Source: Orychophragmus violaceus (lineage: Eukaryota > Streptophyta > Magnoliopsida > Brassicales > Brassicaceae). From it: a DNA stretch of 64,000 bases. This document shows, piece by piece, positions 11,156-22,914 of the stretch (within the stretch, counting starts at the first letter, position 1; each line of letters opens with the position of its first letter). The translations under genes were made by a program, and so were the position numbers. The notes below the pieces were generated by a model. It was not told where the DNA came from, did no database searches, and saw nothing but the letters and a program-made list of their open reading frames with translations. The stretch is taken from the NCBI GenBank assembly GCA_030180135.1, contig CM058230.1, positions 98,696,439 through 98,760,438 on the forward strand. Direction: 5' to 3'.

Positions 11156-11866
11156 ATGGTGAAGATTCATCCTGTCCAAGCTTTACTGGTAGACTCCAGA
11201 GCCGGAGAAGACAAGAGTTCGCCGTACTTGACGACTGAGCAAGAGAGTTTCACGATTTGGATGAGATCTCTGGTGTTCCATAGCAAAGGCTGCACAGTTT
11301 TTGATTCCAAAGGAAACTTAATCTATCGAGTGGATAATTATGATTCCAAGAGCTGCAGTGAAGTTTATCTTATGGACTTATACGGAGAAGTCTTGTTTAA
11401 ATTCCAACAAAAGGTAATAATAATATTTCATATGTTACGCTATTATAAAAGAACCAAGTTTCTGTTTTTAATAAAAATTTTAGACTAACTTTGTATTTCT
11501 TTTATGTGTATATAGAAATCAGGATTATTCAAATCTTGTGAAGGATACAACTCAACCGGGACAAGATTTAGACTAAGAAAAAACTTCAAGATTTCACAAA
11601 GAAGTTCATCTTCGTCTTACAAAGTTGCAATTGAATCCGGTAAAGTTGCTGGACAATCATGTTGTAAGATTGTAAATCGTGGATCGGTTTTCACAATTGA
11701 AGATGGCTCGGGAAGATTAATGGCTGAAGTTAAAAAGAAGCAATCCAATATTAATGGTTTGGATTTTGGAGAAGATGTTTTGACAATGGTGGTGGAGCCA
11801 CAAGTAGATCATTCTTTCATAATGGGTATTGTTATAGCTCACGGTCTTCTCAAATCTAAATTGTGA
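11156..11866 (+). CDS. LURP-one-related (LOR, DUF567) protein
   Basis: Two exons, 11156-11413 and 11516-11866, with a GTAATA...TATAG intron of 102 bp, giving 202 residues. The start MVKIHPVQ is chosen because LOR proteins begin near this motif; an in-frame upstream ATG at 11108 would add 16 residues unlike the family. Blocks typical of the tubby-C-like LOR fold are visible: FTIWMRSLVFHSKGCTVFD, GNLIYRVDNYDS, VYLMDLYGEVLF, then VTIEDGSGR-like (FTIEDGSGRLMAEVKKK) and DVLTMVVEP...HSFIMGIVIAHGLL. LURP1 is linked to downy mildew defence; the role of most relatives is unknown. It sits 175 bp upstream of the eIF2B-alpha gene on the same strand. No lesion seen, so probably functional. Confidence 0.88.
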
Positions 11867-12041
11867 TGATTCTTTTTGGGGTGAGATTATTTATGTTGTA
11901 AATTTAGTGCAGTTAATGAGAATACACAAAAATTCAGGGAGGCAGGAGATATTGTTTTATTAATTACGTATTAAGAAGAGTTAAACGTCATTACAAAGCA
12001 TAAACCCCAAATCATCCGCTTGAAATTGGATTTTCGACAAA

Positions 12042-13715
12042 ATGTGGAGAAGATCGGCGTCCTTCATCCTCGATAAGCATCAGAACAACAAACCCATCTC
12101 TCTAACTCCATCGATCGATTCTCCTCCTCCACTTTCTGGTTCAATGGCGGAGGAAAACCCTAACCCTAATCCTATTTCGGCTTACTACCAAACCCGAGCG
12201 GCGCACCATGGGATCGTGACCAGCGATTGGTTAGAACAGGCTCAAGCCGCCGTTCGTCGTTATCCGGACCAAGATTACTTGGATTCTCCAGTCGCGGGAA
12301 GACCCTTTAGCGTGATTGAAGAATTCAACAATTGGAGGCAGCAGCCCGATTTGGCGGAGGCTGTTGCGGCGATTCGTGCTCTTGCGGCGGTTATTAGGGC
12401 TAGCGAAGCGACTACCATGATGGAACTCGAAATTGAACTCAAGAAAGCTTCTGATACCTTGAAAGTAAGCGTCTTTAATCGTTAACGTATTAGGGTTGTA
12501 ACTCAGCCTTGAGTTTTCAGTATTTTCCTTCATGCCCTGAAGATAACTTAGGTTTATCTTGTGGCGTAAATGGTAAGATGTGACCTTGGCATTGCACTGA
12601 GCCAATTTCAGCTGATCAATCTTGTAGCTTTCAATTTAGTTTCATGGCAGAAGGTCCGTAGAACTCTAAAATTGTGTGATTTATCTTCACTTTTCAGTCA
12701 TGGGACACAACTTCTATATCCTTAACAGCAGGATGTGATCTATTCATGCGCTATGTGACTCGAACATCTGCGTTAGAATTTGAGGATTTCAATTCAGCAA
12801 AATCCCGCGTGCTTGGACGTGCTGAGAAATTCGGAGAAATATCTTGCAAGGTCAGTGCTTTTCTTAGATGGCAATTGTATAGAAAAGATAGATGTATTGG
12901 TGACATAGTTGATGGGAGTACATTCTTTTTTCCAGGCCAGAAAGATAATTGCAGTGCTTAGTCAAGATTTCATATTTGATGGGTGTACTATACTGGTTCA
13001 TGGGTTCTCCAGAGTTGTATTCGAAATACTAAAGACAGCAGCTCAAAACAAGAAACTCTTTCGAGTTTTGTGCACAGGTGCATTTCTTTAAACTTTGAGA
13101 TTGATCACGTCTGTCATTTTCCGATTATCTCATTCCGATTTTTTCCCAACCCTTAACTGCATTTCCGTTGCACTCAAAATCTCAGAGGGAAGACCAGATA
13201 AAACAGGTGTACTGCTAGCTAACGAGCTTGCAAAGCTAGATGTTCCAGTGAAGCTTCTGATTGATTCTGCTGTGGCTTATAGCATGGATGAAGTAGACAT
13301 GGTGTTTGTTGGAGCAGACGGAGTAGTTGAAAGTGGTGGGGTAATTAACATGATGGGTACTTACCAAATCGCCCTCGTCGCACACAGTATGAACAAACCA
13401 GTTTATGTAGCTGCAGAGAGTTACAAGGTAAACACTCAAAGCTTTCACATTTTCAACGTGGTTACAGAAACACTGTGATTCATCATCTGATATACTGTTT
13501 TCTTGCAGTTTGCACGTCTCTACCCGTTGGATCAAAAGGACTTAGAACCGGCATTGCGACCTATTGATTTCGGTGTTCCTGTTCCTCCTAAGGTTGAGGT
13601 AGAAAGATCTGCGAGAGACTACACTCCTCCTCAGTACTTGACTCTGCTCTTCACTGATCTTGGTGTTCTCACTCCATCTGTAGTAAGTGATGAGCTAATT
13701 CAGCTTTACTTGTAA
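12042..13715 (+). CDS. Translation initiation factor eIF2B alpha-like subunit
   Basis: Five exons: 12042-12464, 12698-12850, 12936-13077, 13186-13427 and 13509-13715, all GT-AG and in phase, giving 388 residues. Start MWRRSASFILDK; a second in-frame ATG (MAEENPNPNP) lies about 34 codons in. Family blocks: ISAYYQTRAAHHGIV at the start of the conserved part, TLKSWDTTSISLTAGCDLFMR, IIAVLSQDFIFDGCTILVHG, FRVLCTEGRPDKTG, LLIDSAVAYSMDEVDMVFVGADGV and GGVINMMGTYQIALVAHSMNKP. This is the regulatory alpha-type subunit of the eIF2 guanine-nucleotide exchange factor (the eIF2B alpha/beta/delta/MTNA fold). Cytosolic, acts in translation initiation. The end (DLGVLTPSVVSDELIQLYL) is intact. The NPNPNP stretch is encoded by telomere-like AACCCTAACCCTAA. 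Confidence 0.93.
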
Positions 13716-14090
13716 GTAAAGCTATGCTGTCGTCTTCGTCTTGACTCCTAAGCTCGTCTGAGAACTTTCATTTCTTTGTATAAAAATTAAAACACCATTT
13801 TTTGCTATACACAGACAGGTTGTCTCTGATTCTACTGCTTATGCAGAAGGTTTTGGTGGGGAGAGATTGTGACTTGTAATCTTTACTCAAAATTTATCTC
13901 TCAAGTCTCAGTAGTACTACTATACTATAATTATTGCGGGTTTTAATTCTTGATTAGAGTTTGGGCTCATAAAATGTTCATGGTGTACTTTAGAACTTTA
14001 GCAAATAAATTCATGAAAGGTAAACTCTTTGTAGTTTACAGCTTTACTTGGCAGCTAGGATGATGCTAACTCACAATTATCATAGTTGAG
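13716..14090. other. 3' flank of the eIF2B-alpha gene
   Basis: Likely 3' UTR and intergenic DNA. AT-rich, with AATAAA-like words near 14004 (GCAAATAAATTC). It ends at the candidate target duplication of the minus-strand LINE (GATGAGTAAT, 14091-14100). Confidence 0.5.
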
Positions 14091-14100
14091 GATGAGTAAT

Positions 14101-17100
14101 TTTTTTTTTTTGGGCAACAAAGACTCAATTCATTAAGCATGCGATACACGGTTTTCCTCGAGAGAAAGTCAATCTGGAACCGACGAAGTTACATGGGAAA
14201 ATAAAACACCCGAGACCTTGCTTTTTTAGCAAGACAATCAGCTCGGGTATTATCACGTCTACTAATCAACTTAATACAAAAGTCCGGAAAAAAAAACTCG
14301 AAAAGATCTAAAATCTTCCAATTCCGAAGAGAAGGAGGGCCAATCCGTAGGGTCTTTGATCATAGCGATAAGTTCTGAGCAGTCCGAGAGGAAGGTGATA
14401 CTGGTTAGCTGGAGATTTCGAAGACATCTCATACCCCAAAGAAGTGAGTCGAATTCGGAGTGGAGTGGAGATAAACATCTTCTAGATCCTTTGAGGCCCA
14501 AATGCACCACCTCATTTCCTTGCATTACAATCCATCCAAGTCCACTTATCGAGTCCGATGCTACCCAAGAGCCATCCAAGAAGCATGTAAGAGCTACAGA
14601 AGGAACAACGAGGCTAGGCTCTCGAGATTGGGGATTATCCAAGGAGTACTCATTTTCTCCTATAGCATTTGCATTCCTCCAAGCTAATTCTTCAAGGCTT
14701 GCTTTTTCTAAAGTCGACTTTGGATATTCATTAAAATTGTCGAAGATTTTCCTATTACGAGCCTTCCAGATGAACCACATGATCTACGGGAACATTCTTA
14801 GGCTCTCCTCATCATTCATTAATTCTTTGGCTCTCCAAAAACGAAATCCAAGTTATTAAAGATTGATGGAGACGGGAAGAGTGAGGTGCTGAGGGAATGT
14901 TCGACAGGGCCCACACTTGTCGGGCCGGAGGACACTCAAAGATAGCATGGTTGATAGTTTCTTTCTCCGCACCACATCTAGGACAACCAGAATCTCTCCC
15001 TATATAACGATATGACAGATTTGCACATGTGGGTAAAAACCCAGACAGACATTGCCACACGAAATGTTTTATTTTCCGTGTGGTTTTCAGCTTCCAAACT
15101 TGCGCCTTAAGTACCTTAGTACTTGGACCCTAAACAGGGGGATCGCAAGCCGGGCGAGAGAGAGCTCTCGCGGCCCAATATCCGGATTTGACAGTATATT
15201 TTCCAGATTTGGTATGGATCCAACTATAATTATCACTCGAGACAATCTTGCTCGGACGTAAACCCATGATAAGGGTGATATCTTATGGTGGAAAAAGCTC
15301 TCGGAGATGGTCAATCTTCCATTGCTTTGTTCCAAAATCAATGAGGGAATTTACATAAAGTTGGGGATCGATCTCGGCATTGATGCTCCGGGGAGCACGT
15401 GCCGGAAAGTCAGGTAACCAAGGTTCACTCCAAACTCTTGTTCCAAAACCGGATCCAATCGTCTTCCTTAGGCCTGATAGGAGTAGAGGTTTGCTGCCGT
15501 CAGACTTCTCCACCCATAAGAAGGTCTATTCGAGACTTGAATCTCTAAGGGGGACGAGTATTTGAAATATCGTCCTTTTAAGATACGGCTCAAAAGGGAG
15601 TCTGGAAATCTTAGAATTCTCCATAATTGTTTTGCAAGGAGTGCAATATTAGTTTCTTCCAATGCTCGAAATCCCAAACCTCCCTCTGATGGGTGGGTAC
15701 ATAGATTATTCCATGCCGTCCAGTGGATGCCCCTGCTATCCGCCTTAGAGCTCCACCAATAGTTGGAGATAACACTTCTCAGTTTCGAGCATACAGATTT
15801 TGGGAGAAGATAACACGACATTACATGTATCGGAACCGCTTGGGCTTGGGATTTTATTAGGATTTCCTTCCCTCCTTTAGATAAGAGTTTCGATGACCAA
15901 GAGTTAGCTCGGTTCTGAACTCTATCTCTCACAAAGGCAAAAACCTGGGCTTTCGATCCATTAATCTGCTCGGGTAATCCAAGATAAGATCCCATTCCTC
16001 CTTCTTGTGAGATGCCAACAATACGTTTAATTTCGCCTTTTGTCTCAGAAGGTACATCATTTCCAAACATGATAGATGATTTGGAAAAGTTAATCCGTTC
16101 CCCTGATACTTCCCCATAAGAACAAATAATGTCTATAAATTCCTTACTCTCCTCTAGATCCGCCATACAAAAGAATAAACTGTCATCTGTAAATAAGAGA
16201 TGAGATGTTGGTGGGCTAGCTCTGGCTATTTGTAAGCCATGAATCCTACCATTACCTTCAGCCTTCCGAATAAGGGAGATAAGACCTTATGTACATAAGA
16301 CAAATAGGAACGGGGAAATCGGATCTCCTTGTCTGATTTCTCGGGAAGGTTTAATATGTCCGGTGGGCACCCCATTAAGGAGGATCCGATAAGATACAAA
16401 AGTGACACAGTGCATGATCCATCTTATCTATTTAGTATCAAATCCTAGGCTCCTCATAACAGAGGATAGGAAGGCTCATTCAGCTCTATCATAAGCTTTG
16501 ATCATATCCGTCTTAATAGCCATAAACTTCTTACGACATGGTGGGTTAGAACGAAGGGCATGAAAGTTTTCTTGAGCAATAAGGATATTGTCTGTAATCA
16601 ATCTTCCTGCTACGAAAGCAGATTGGGTCTCAGAAATCAGTTCCAGAAGAATACTCTTCAATCTGAGGCTCAAAACCTTAGAAATAACATTATAGCTGAC
16701 ATTGCACAAACTAATCGGTCGGAAACCTGACTTCTCACGGGGTTTGTCCCCTTTTGGGATCAAGCAGATATTGGTCTCATTTAGCTTCTCGTCAAAAGAT
16801 CCAGTTACAAAGAAGGACTTAACCGTATAGACTAGCTTGGATCCAACCATATCCCCAAACTTTTGATAGAATAGAGCTGTCATTCCATCTGGCCCCGGTG
16901 TTTTACCAGGGTTAATGGAGAAGAGAGCTTGGCGAACCTCTTCCGTCGAAGGATCTCGGGTTAGAACATAATTCATTTCCGGAGTGACAATCTCAGGAAT
17001 GTCCTGGAGAGGAGTGTCTGGATCAGCTAAAAAGGAGGAGGTAAAGAGATTTTGAAAATAATTTACTGCGATTTTCTCGATGCCTTCCTCATTGTCTACC

Positions 17101-18390
17101 CATATATTAGAAGAATCAAGAAGTCTGAGAATCCTATTTCTTGCCCTTCTTTGCTTAGTGATGGCCTGGAAGAATTTAGTATAGTTGTCTCCGAATCGAA
17201 GCCAGGTGGTCCTACTCTTTTGTTCCCAGAAAGCTTCCTCTTCTTTATATGCTGATAGTAATTGACTTTTAAGAGTAAGAATTTCTTCCGTGGAGATAGA
17301 ATCATCACTTTGAGCTTGATCGATATGGTCTTGGAGCTCCTTAATGAGAATCTCAGAATTTGTCTGGATGTTTTTCTTCCAAATCGAAATGGATTTTCGA
17401 CAGTTCTGGATACGGTTTGATAATGGATTCAAACCATGGGTTTGCGAATGGCCCCAACCATCTATTATGGCCTCCTTAAGCCATGGTTTACCGATCCATC
17501 TTTTGTCAAATAAGAATCCTCGTTTCTTCTTCTCTGGTTTATTGAGAATGGATGCAAGGAGAGGTCTATGATCTGAACCCCACATCTTTAGATACTCCAC
17601 ATTAGTGTGGAAAAAAATATTTTGCCAATCTTCATTGCCTAACGCCCTATCTAGTCGGCATTTAACCAAGCCTTTCCTTCTGCGACCAATCCGTGAAAAA
17701 GAATTACCTTGAAATGGAAATTCAAGAAAACCGCAACAATCTATCATGGATCTAAAAGGTAGGAAAGACGCCTCCGATCTTTTTTTACCAACACACTTCT
17801 CATGATTTCCTACAATTTCATTAAAATCCCCAATAATAAACCATAGGCCTGACCGAGCAATACTTATACGAATTAATTTTTCCCAAACACAGCCTTGATA
17901 TTTTACCACCGGATCACTATAAATGAAAGTCATAAAGACATGATTCCCATCAATAATAGTTTCAATATCAATCAAGCGATCATCCAAAGATAGAACCTTA
18001 ACTGGGAAGTCTTTAGAATAGAAAAGGGCGAGACCTCCACTATATCCTTTCGGATTCACAGTGTGGAGGTTATCAAAACCCAAAGAAACTTGCAAGTCTT
18101 GTAGAAAAAGATGATCACTCTTAGTTTCCGATAAAAACATAAAACCTGGCGAATATATTTTACACATCTCCTTCAGTCGACGGGATGTAAGTTCTGCTCC
18201 CGCCCCTTGACAGTTCGATGCGATAATCCTCATATGTGTGAACTAAGTAAGTTATTGCATGGAGGTAGATAGTAAAACTACTCATGGTAGAGAGTCTGAA
18301 TAAACGATAATCTTAGCAAAAGCTAGATATGATAAAAATTTTTTTAGAGATTTTAGTGTAATTAATTGGACTTGTCTTCTCCAGAACAAT
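14101..18390 (-). mobile_element. LINE retrotransposon, minus strand
   Basis: On the minus strand: an AP endonuclease/RT/zf-RVT/RNase H ORF2 ending in a poly(A) tail that appears as T11 at 14101-14111 just after TTGCCC. GATGAGTAAT (14091-14100) and GATAAGTATT (18391-18400) are a candidate target duplication (8 of 10). About 150 bp precede the ORF2 start codon at 18233 and no ORF1 is present, so it is 5'-truncated. Multiple frameshifts and one clear nonsense change make it defective. Confidence 0.85.
14271..18233 (-). pseudogene. LINE ORF2 (endonuclease, RT, RNase H), broken
   Basis: Begins MRIIASNCQGAGAELTSRR at 18233, the canonical plant LINE endonuclease start. Visible blocks: FLSETKSD, GDFNE, SDHRP, then RT blocks NPGKTPGPDGM, GFRPISLCNVSYNVISK, QSAFVAGRLITDNILIAQE and KTDMIKAYDRAE. 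The frame stops at 16476 where YDRAEW has W changed to TGA. Continuing frames hold FTDDSLFF (the FADD catalytic box, near 16165-16200), GGMGSYLGLPE (15468-16166), a zinc-binding CPRCGAEKETINHAIFECPP (14812-15060) and an RNase H with CFLDGSW, SEFDSLLWGM, SDCSELIAM (14271-14780). At least four frameshifts between 16476 and 14271. Confidence 0.88.
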
Positions 18391-18834
18391 GATAAGTATT
18401 TTTTTTTTTACTGCTCAAAAGCAAATCTAAAGCTAGAAAGAGGGAGCCACACATTCACGACTTGGAAGTTGGAACCCTTAGAGCAGGTCCATTGGGGTCT
18501 TATGAAAGTTTTTGGGTTCAGTTTTTGAGGGCTAAACCAATTAAAATAAATGGATCCAATATAATTTGCTAAGGAACGTCTCTTAGTTAAGAGTTTTAAG
18601 GGACGGTCTCGTAGCCACGTGGCAATCTCCGGTTGGGCGAAAGAACTGAGGTGTGCCCGTCGAACCTTCTTTCGCTTTCGGAGTCTCTCAGCAAAAACAT
18701 CATTCTCCTTCATTTCGCGAAATCAAAGAAACGAGAGCTCTTGTGTGCGATATAGGGGGCGATAGGAAGGTTCATTCGAAATCTGTAAAAAGCACATAAA
18801 CCGTTGATTTTTTCGCGTAATCTTCTCTATTTAG

Positions 18835-18985
18835 GGTTCGTAAATCGAATTAGGAATCTATTTTTGCTTGGATTCGATGAAAGAATCGAATACGAATCGA
18901 TCTAGGGTTTCGGCTAGAATCGAATACGAATCGATTTAGGGTTTGATTTGGGGTTAGATTTAGGGTTAGATTTAGGGATTCGCTT
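18835..18985 (-). promoter_or_regulatory. Telo-box-like cluster in captured 5' region
   Basis: Several TTAGGGTT/TAGGGTTT words (plant telo-box AAACCCTAA on the minus strand) within about 150 bp, upstream of the captured NAB-domain exon. Telo-boxes are common in Arabidopsis promoters and are bound by TRB proteins. Here they may be the captured promoter of the donor gene. Confidence 0.45.
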
Positions 18986-19206
18986 AAGCTTAACAGAAAT
19001 TTTCTCGGGAAATTATCCTTTTTTCCTTTCTTATTGAGATCTAGAGATAGAGAGAGAAGAGGAGATAAAAAAACGATCACACACAAAATATCATAATCTT
19101 TTCTAGGTCTCTGTTTTCTGGGAATTCGAATGAGAAGAATAAAATAGTTGAAATCAACATAATTACAAAAAATATTTTTGGTGATTATACTTGGTAGAGG
19201 AAGACG

Positions 19207-19832
19207 ATGCTGCAGAGAGCTGCGAGTAATGCGTATTCATGGTGGTGGGCGAGTCATATTCGAACCAAACAATCTAAATGGCTCGAACAAAACCTTCAAG
19301 GTCTCTCCTTTTTTTCATCCATCTCTCTCTTTATCTCGATACATTCACATATATGTACGTATGTATCTGTTTGATTGTTTGGGTTAACACATGATTCGTT
19401 TTTGCTGAAACCCTTTTTCTTTTGAGAAAAAGTTGCGATCTTCCTGATCTTTATAGTGATCTAAAAAGGTCTCTGTGAAATGTTTTTCCTTGATTTACAG
19501 ATATTGAAGAAAAGGTGCAATATGTGTTGAAGCTATTACAAGAAGATGGAGATTCGTTTGCGAAGCGTGCAGAGATGTATTACAAGAAGAGACCAGAACT
19601 CAAAAGCTTTGTCGAAGAATCTTACAGAGCTTATAGAGCTTTAGCCGAGCGTTACGATCACATTTCCACAGAGCTTCAACACAACGATTGCCTCTGTTTT
19701 TCCAGACCAAGTCCCGAACTTGGATCCTCCTTGGGTGATCACATTTTTGCTCTTAGACTCAAAAATAAAATGTTTGAAAAAAAAATGTTAAGAAACTCGG
19801 TTACAGGTTCATCAATAGACCCTTATAAATAA
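19207..19832 (+). CDS. Captured NET2-type NAB (actin-binding) domain gene fragment
   Basis: Two exons, 19207-19300 and 19501-19832, joined by a GT-AG intron to 141 codons. The protein starts MLQRAASNAYSWWWASHIR, continues TKQSKWLEQNLQDIEEKV, DGDSFAKRAEMYYKKRPEL and EESYRAYRALAERYDHISTELQ. This is the NAB (KIP1-like) domain that lets NETWORKED proteins bind F-actin; the MLQRAA start is typical of the NET2 group. Full NET2 proteins are far longer with coiled coils, all missing here. The last ~25 codons (from about HIFALRLKNK) run into the element's terminal region and end in a stop at 19830-19832. No frame lesion in the NAB part. Whether it is expressed cannot be told. Confidence 0.78.
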
Positions 19833-19923
19833 CACAGTTTCTTAACTATTCATTATCCACAAATTTATTATTAAATTATGATTAAGAGACCCATTAAGGG
19901 TCTCACTAGTGGAGATGCTCTTA

Positions 19924-21199
19924 TTGCTACAAGAATTTGTTTATTATATTGCTACTTTTATTATTGTTAGGGAACCCTTATTGTTACAAGAATTTCTTTC
20001 TTTCTAATTTAATTTGTAAATTAGTTAGGTTCTTAGCTTATTAAACATTTGGACAGAAGTGATACACGATGGATATTGAAAAGTTACAACTATTGTTAGG
20101 CAATTTCTAATGCAACGCCAAAATACGTAAATAGGTTGGCAAATGTCTTTTGGAGTTTTATGAATAGTCTCGCATCAATTTAGGTGGAGCATTCTTCACC
20201 AAACTCTTAAAATAATACTATTTTGTTATTATTTTATTATTATTTTAATATGATTATATGATTAATATGTTATTTATTAATTGATTAAATTTTATAACTA
20301 AATTTAACAATACCTTAATTCATTTTGTATCTTATTTTTTTATAATATGAAATTTTAGTTGTAGTTAGTATAAAATATTAATTTGCACAAAATATTTAAC
20401 ATAGTTTGCAAATTGCTTAAGATTAAATAAAATCTGATTAAAACACTAGAAACATAAAACTACAAAATAATAAGATGTAATATTGAATATTTAGTCTGAA
20501 ATAGTAATTCTGAGAATTAATACCATATAATTGATCTTCCGCTAATTTATTTTATCGATTGTAATTTTTTTATTATCATTGATTATAATGTTATATTTAA
20601 TTCATGGTAAATAATAATTAATATTTATTAAAATTATTATTTAAAAATCTCAAATTTAATAATATAGTAAAAAAAATTAATGTGAGATGTGATATTATGG
20701 TTGGAGATGAAAAATTTAGTACACTAAAACTTGGTGTTGTTTCAATATTTAATATAATGTTTGAGTTAGAATTGTCCTTATTTTATTGAAGTGATAGATA
20801 ACCTATAATGTTTAAATATGTGTAAACATAAACTATTATATGATATGATGTTTTTTTTTTTAAATGAAAGCATGTGAAACGTGACAGAACTACAGATGGT
20901 AATAATTATTTAATGTTCGGTCGTAACTTACTATTCGTAAAGCTAGCGGCTAGCGATGTAAGATTCACAAAACACGTTTTCTGAACTACCATATCGATGT
21001 TTTTGTGTTTTAGTGAATGATAAATTATTTTTGAATTTTGAGTATAATAAAGACAAAGGGAGAGTTAAGTTATTATATAGAGGGATAAGAAGAAAATTAA
21101 ATAAATGATTGGGCTCCTTCTGAAATTAAATCAAATAAAAAAGAAGAAATATGTTCTCAAAGGCAGCCATGACGGATTAGGGTTATTTGCTAGTTAATG
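19924..21199. other. AT-rich intergenic DNA
   Basis: Strongly AT-rich with no coding signal. TTGTTACAAGAATTT-type words repeat near 19924-19998. I see no element ends I can support. Confidence 0.5.
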
Positions 21200-22614
21200 A
21201 AATATATATATATACTTATCTCCCTGGCACAAACCCCAAGGAGCCGCCGCCGTGAATCTGAAAATGGATCTCCTCCGGTGCACTTCTTTCAAGTCCTCTT
21301 CCCTCTGAAGATCTCCTCCTCCAAAGCTGAAGATCCCCTCTTCCATGGCGTCGTCTGTAGCTGAAGCATCCGCCGTTCCTCCTCCACCATCTAAACCACC
21401 GGACCTGAGCCTCACCTCCCATCTACCGTCAGACCCTCCATCTGCTCCAGTTCTGCCAGATCCGCCGCCTCTGGGTCTCCCTCGCTCGCCGTTCGTCTCC
21501 CCCTCTATCCTCCTCTTCGCCTCTGCATCTCGCCGTCTTCCTCCTATTGAAGTCACATTCTCTCTCTCCTGGCCGCGTCGACTACCAGCTTTACAATATT
21601 TGTGGGTTAGCTTTCGGCGCGGTGGTTTGGAGAGATCTGGAAATCCTTTTGCTCATGTCTCTCTCTTCGGCTCGTGATTCAGTCTCTGCTCGGGCTATCT
21701 TCTCTGTTGTCGTCACTACACATCTCATATCCGCCGTCGTCGCTCTCCTTTTCTGGCGTGTGAGCCTACCTGGTGTGATGTAGTTCGCAAGATCGGTGTG
21801 TATGCCTCCACCTCTCCGTCCCAATATCTTATTGCTTGCTCTCAGTTCCTGTCGCCGGTCCTCCTCACCTCTGGCCCACAACTCCTCGCTGTTATTCCTG
21901 GCCTTCTTCCTCCTTCCACTGTGAGTTGGATTTGTAGTTGGTTTGTCCGGAATAGGTTGACTATGGGATGGTTGTGCCTGAGCTTGTTGATTCCTAGATG
22001 CAGTATCTTTGCTCCGGATGATTCCCCATATGTGTGCCATTGTTGCATCTATATTGCGTTGTTGCGATCTTTTGCCGCAGTATGCGGAACTCTTACCGCA
22101 ATATGCGGGTCTTTGACTATGTTTAGTCCATTGTTTGGTGATATGGTTGTGGTCTCTCTTATTTGGTGGCAGCTTAGGGAGATCATAATCTTTATGTTTT
22201 CGTCGGTGATTGTGGTTCTCTCGGGTATTCGGTACCTTTTGATCTCCCTTGTGGAGCGGTTTATCATCCCAAATTTCCCTCTTAGTTGGAGTGGCGTGGA
22301 TGCTCAAGACTTGTCAGTATTGCAATGATCTTCCTCCCGGCTAGCGATCTCCTACTTTTATAGCAGAGCCTATAATCAATTGGATTGCATTGGATATGTT
22401 GTATCAAGAAATTTCTGTGATCATTTCTCTTGATCGATTTCTTATGAGTTTCTTTGATGAACTATCTCTTTTTTTTTTGACCATATATTGGTTTGCCTTC
22501 GTGCATCTGTTGTTTCGTTTTGTAGCTTTTTCCATTGTATTTGGATGTACATTTCTCCTCCTTTGATGGAGTTTGAGGTTTAAGATTAATGAAAGTTATG
22601 GTTTGATAAAAAAA
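21200..22614 (+). mobile_element. Retroposon-like unit with A-tail (unit A)
   Basis: GC-rich leader (21230-21560) followed by T-rich, gene-like sequence and a 3' end TTAATGAAAG...GGTTTGATAAAAAAA at about 22580-22614, which resembles LINE tails. A frame starting MASSVAEASAVPPPPSKPP (21345-21677) is proline-rich like the start of plant LINE ORF1, but no domain follows. No convincing target duplication. It may be an internally deleted LINE or a non-coding retroposon. Confidence 0.4.
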
Positions 22615-22914
22615 TATCTATAGAACATATTGTTTATTTATTATACAAAAGAACATATTGTATAGATAGTAAAAATATGTTTTGGAGAGATTGAAATCAG
22701 AAAATCATTCCCATGGATAGACTTTTGGAAAGACATAAATGCCTTCTTGTTTGAGGGAAGAGAATTCAGTAAACAGTTGCAAAAGCGTTTGATGAATGAA
22801 ACAATTGGTCGCTTGCTCAAGTAGGTCTTAGAACATAGAGATGAGTTTCTAGATTAGGCTTCTTCTCTTGCTAGAAATATTTTTCCTTTTGAAGAAAGTT
22901 TTCATATTTAATAC

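Larger units (their letters stand above)
18481..19920. mobile_element. PIF/Harbinger-type element carrying a captured gene piece
   Basis: Termini GAGCAGGTCCATTGG and, inverted, GAGCATCTCCACTAG resemble the GAGCATCTCCA ends common in plant PIF/Harbinger elements. Flanked by TTA at 18478-18480 and TTA at 19921-19923, the 3-bp target duplication of that superfamily. No transposase. The 1.44 kb between the ends includes a GC-normal, gene-like insert (about 18700-19760) with a spliced NAB-domain reading frame. This is the layout of a Pack-type element. The terminal repeats are diverged from one another, so it is not recent or is non-canonical. Confidence 0.7.

Noticed and set aside
12150..12172. 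Telomere-like AACCCTAACCCTAA as an interstitial telomere
   Set aside because: Only two to three units, and it lies in frame within eIF2B-alpha exon 1, encoding NPNPNP; coding use explains it.
21591..22307. 238-codon minus-strand frame
   Set aside because: No domain; it is antisense to the retroposon-like unit and reflects lack of stops in that composition.
22620..22660. Repeated GAACATATTGT words as a target duplication for unit A
   Set aside because: The matching word left of unit A is in inverted, not direct, orientation; the two direct copies both lie to the right of the tail.
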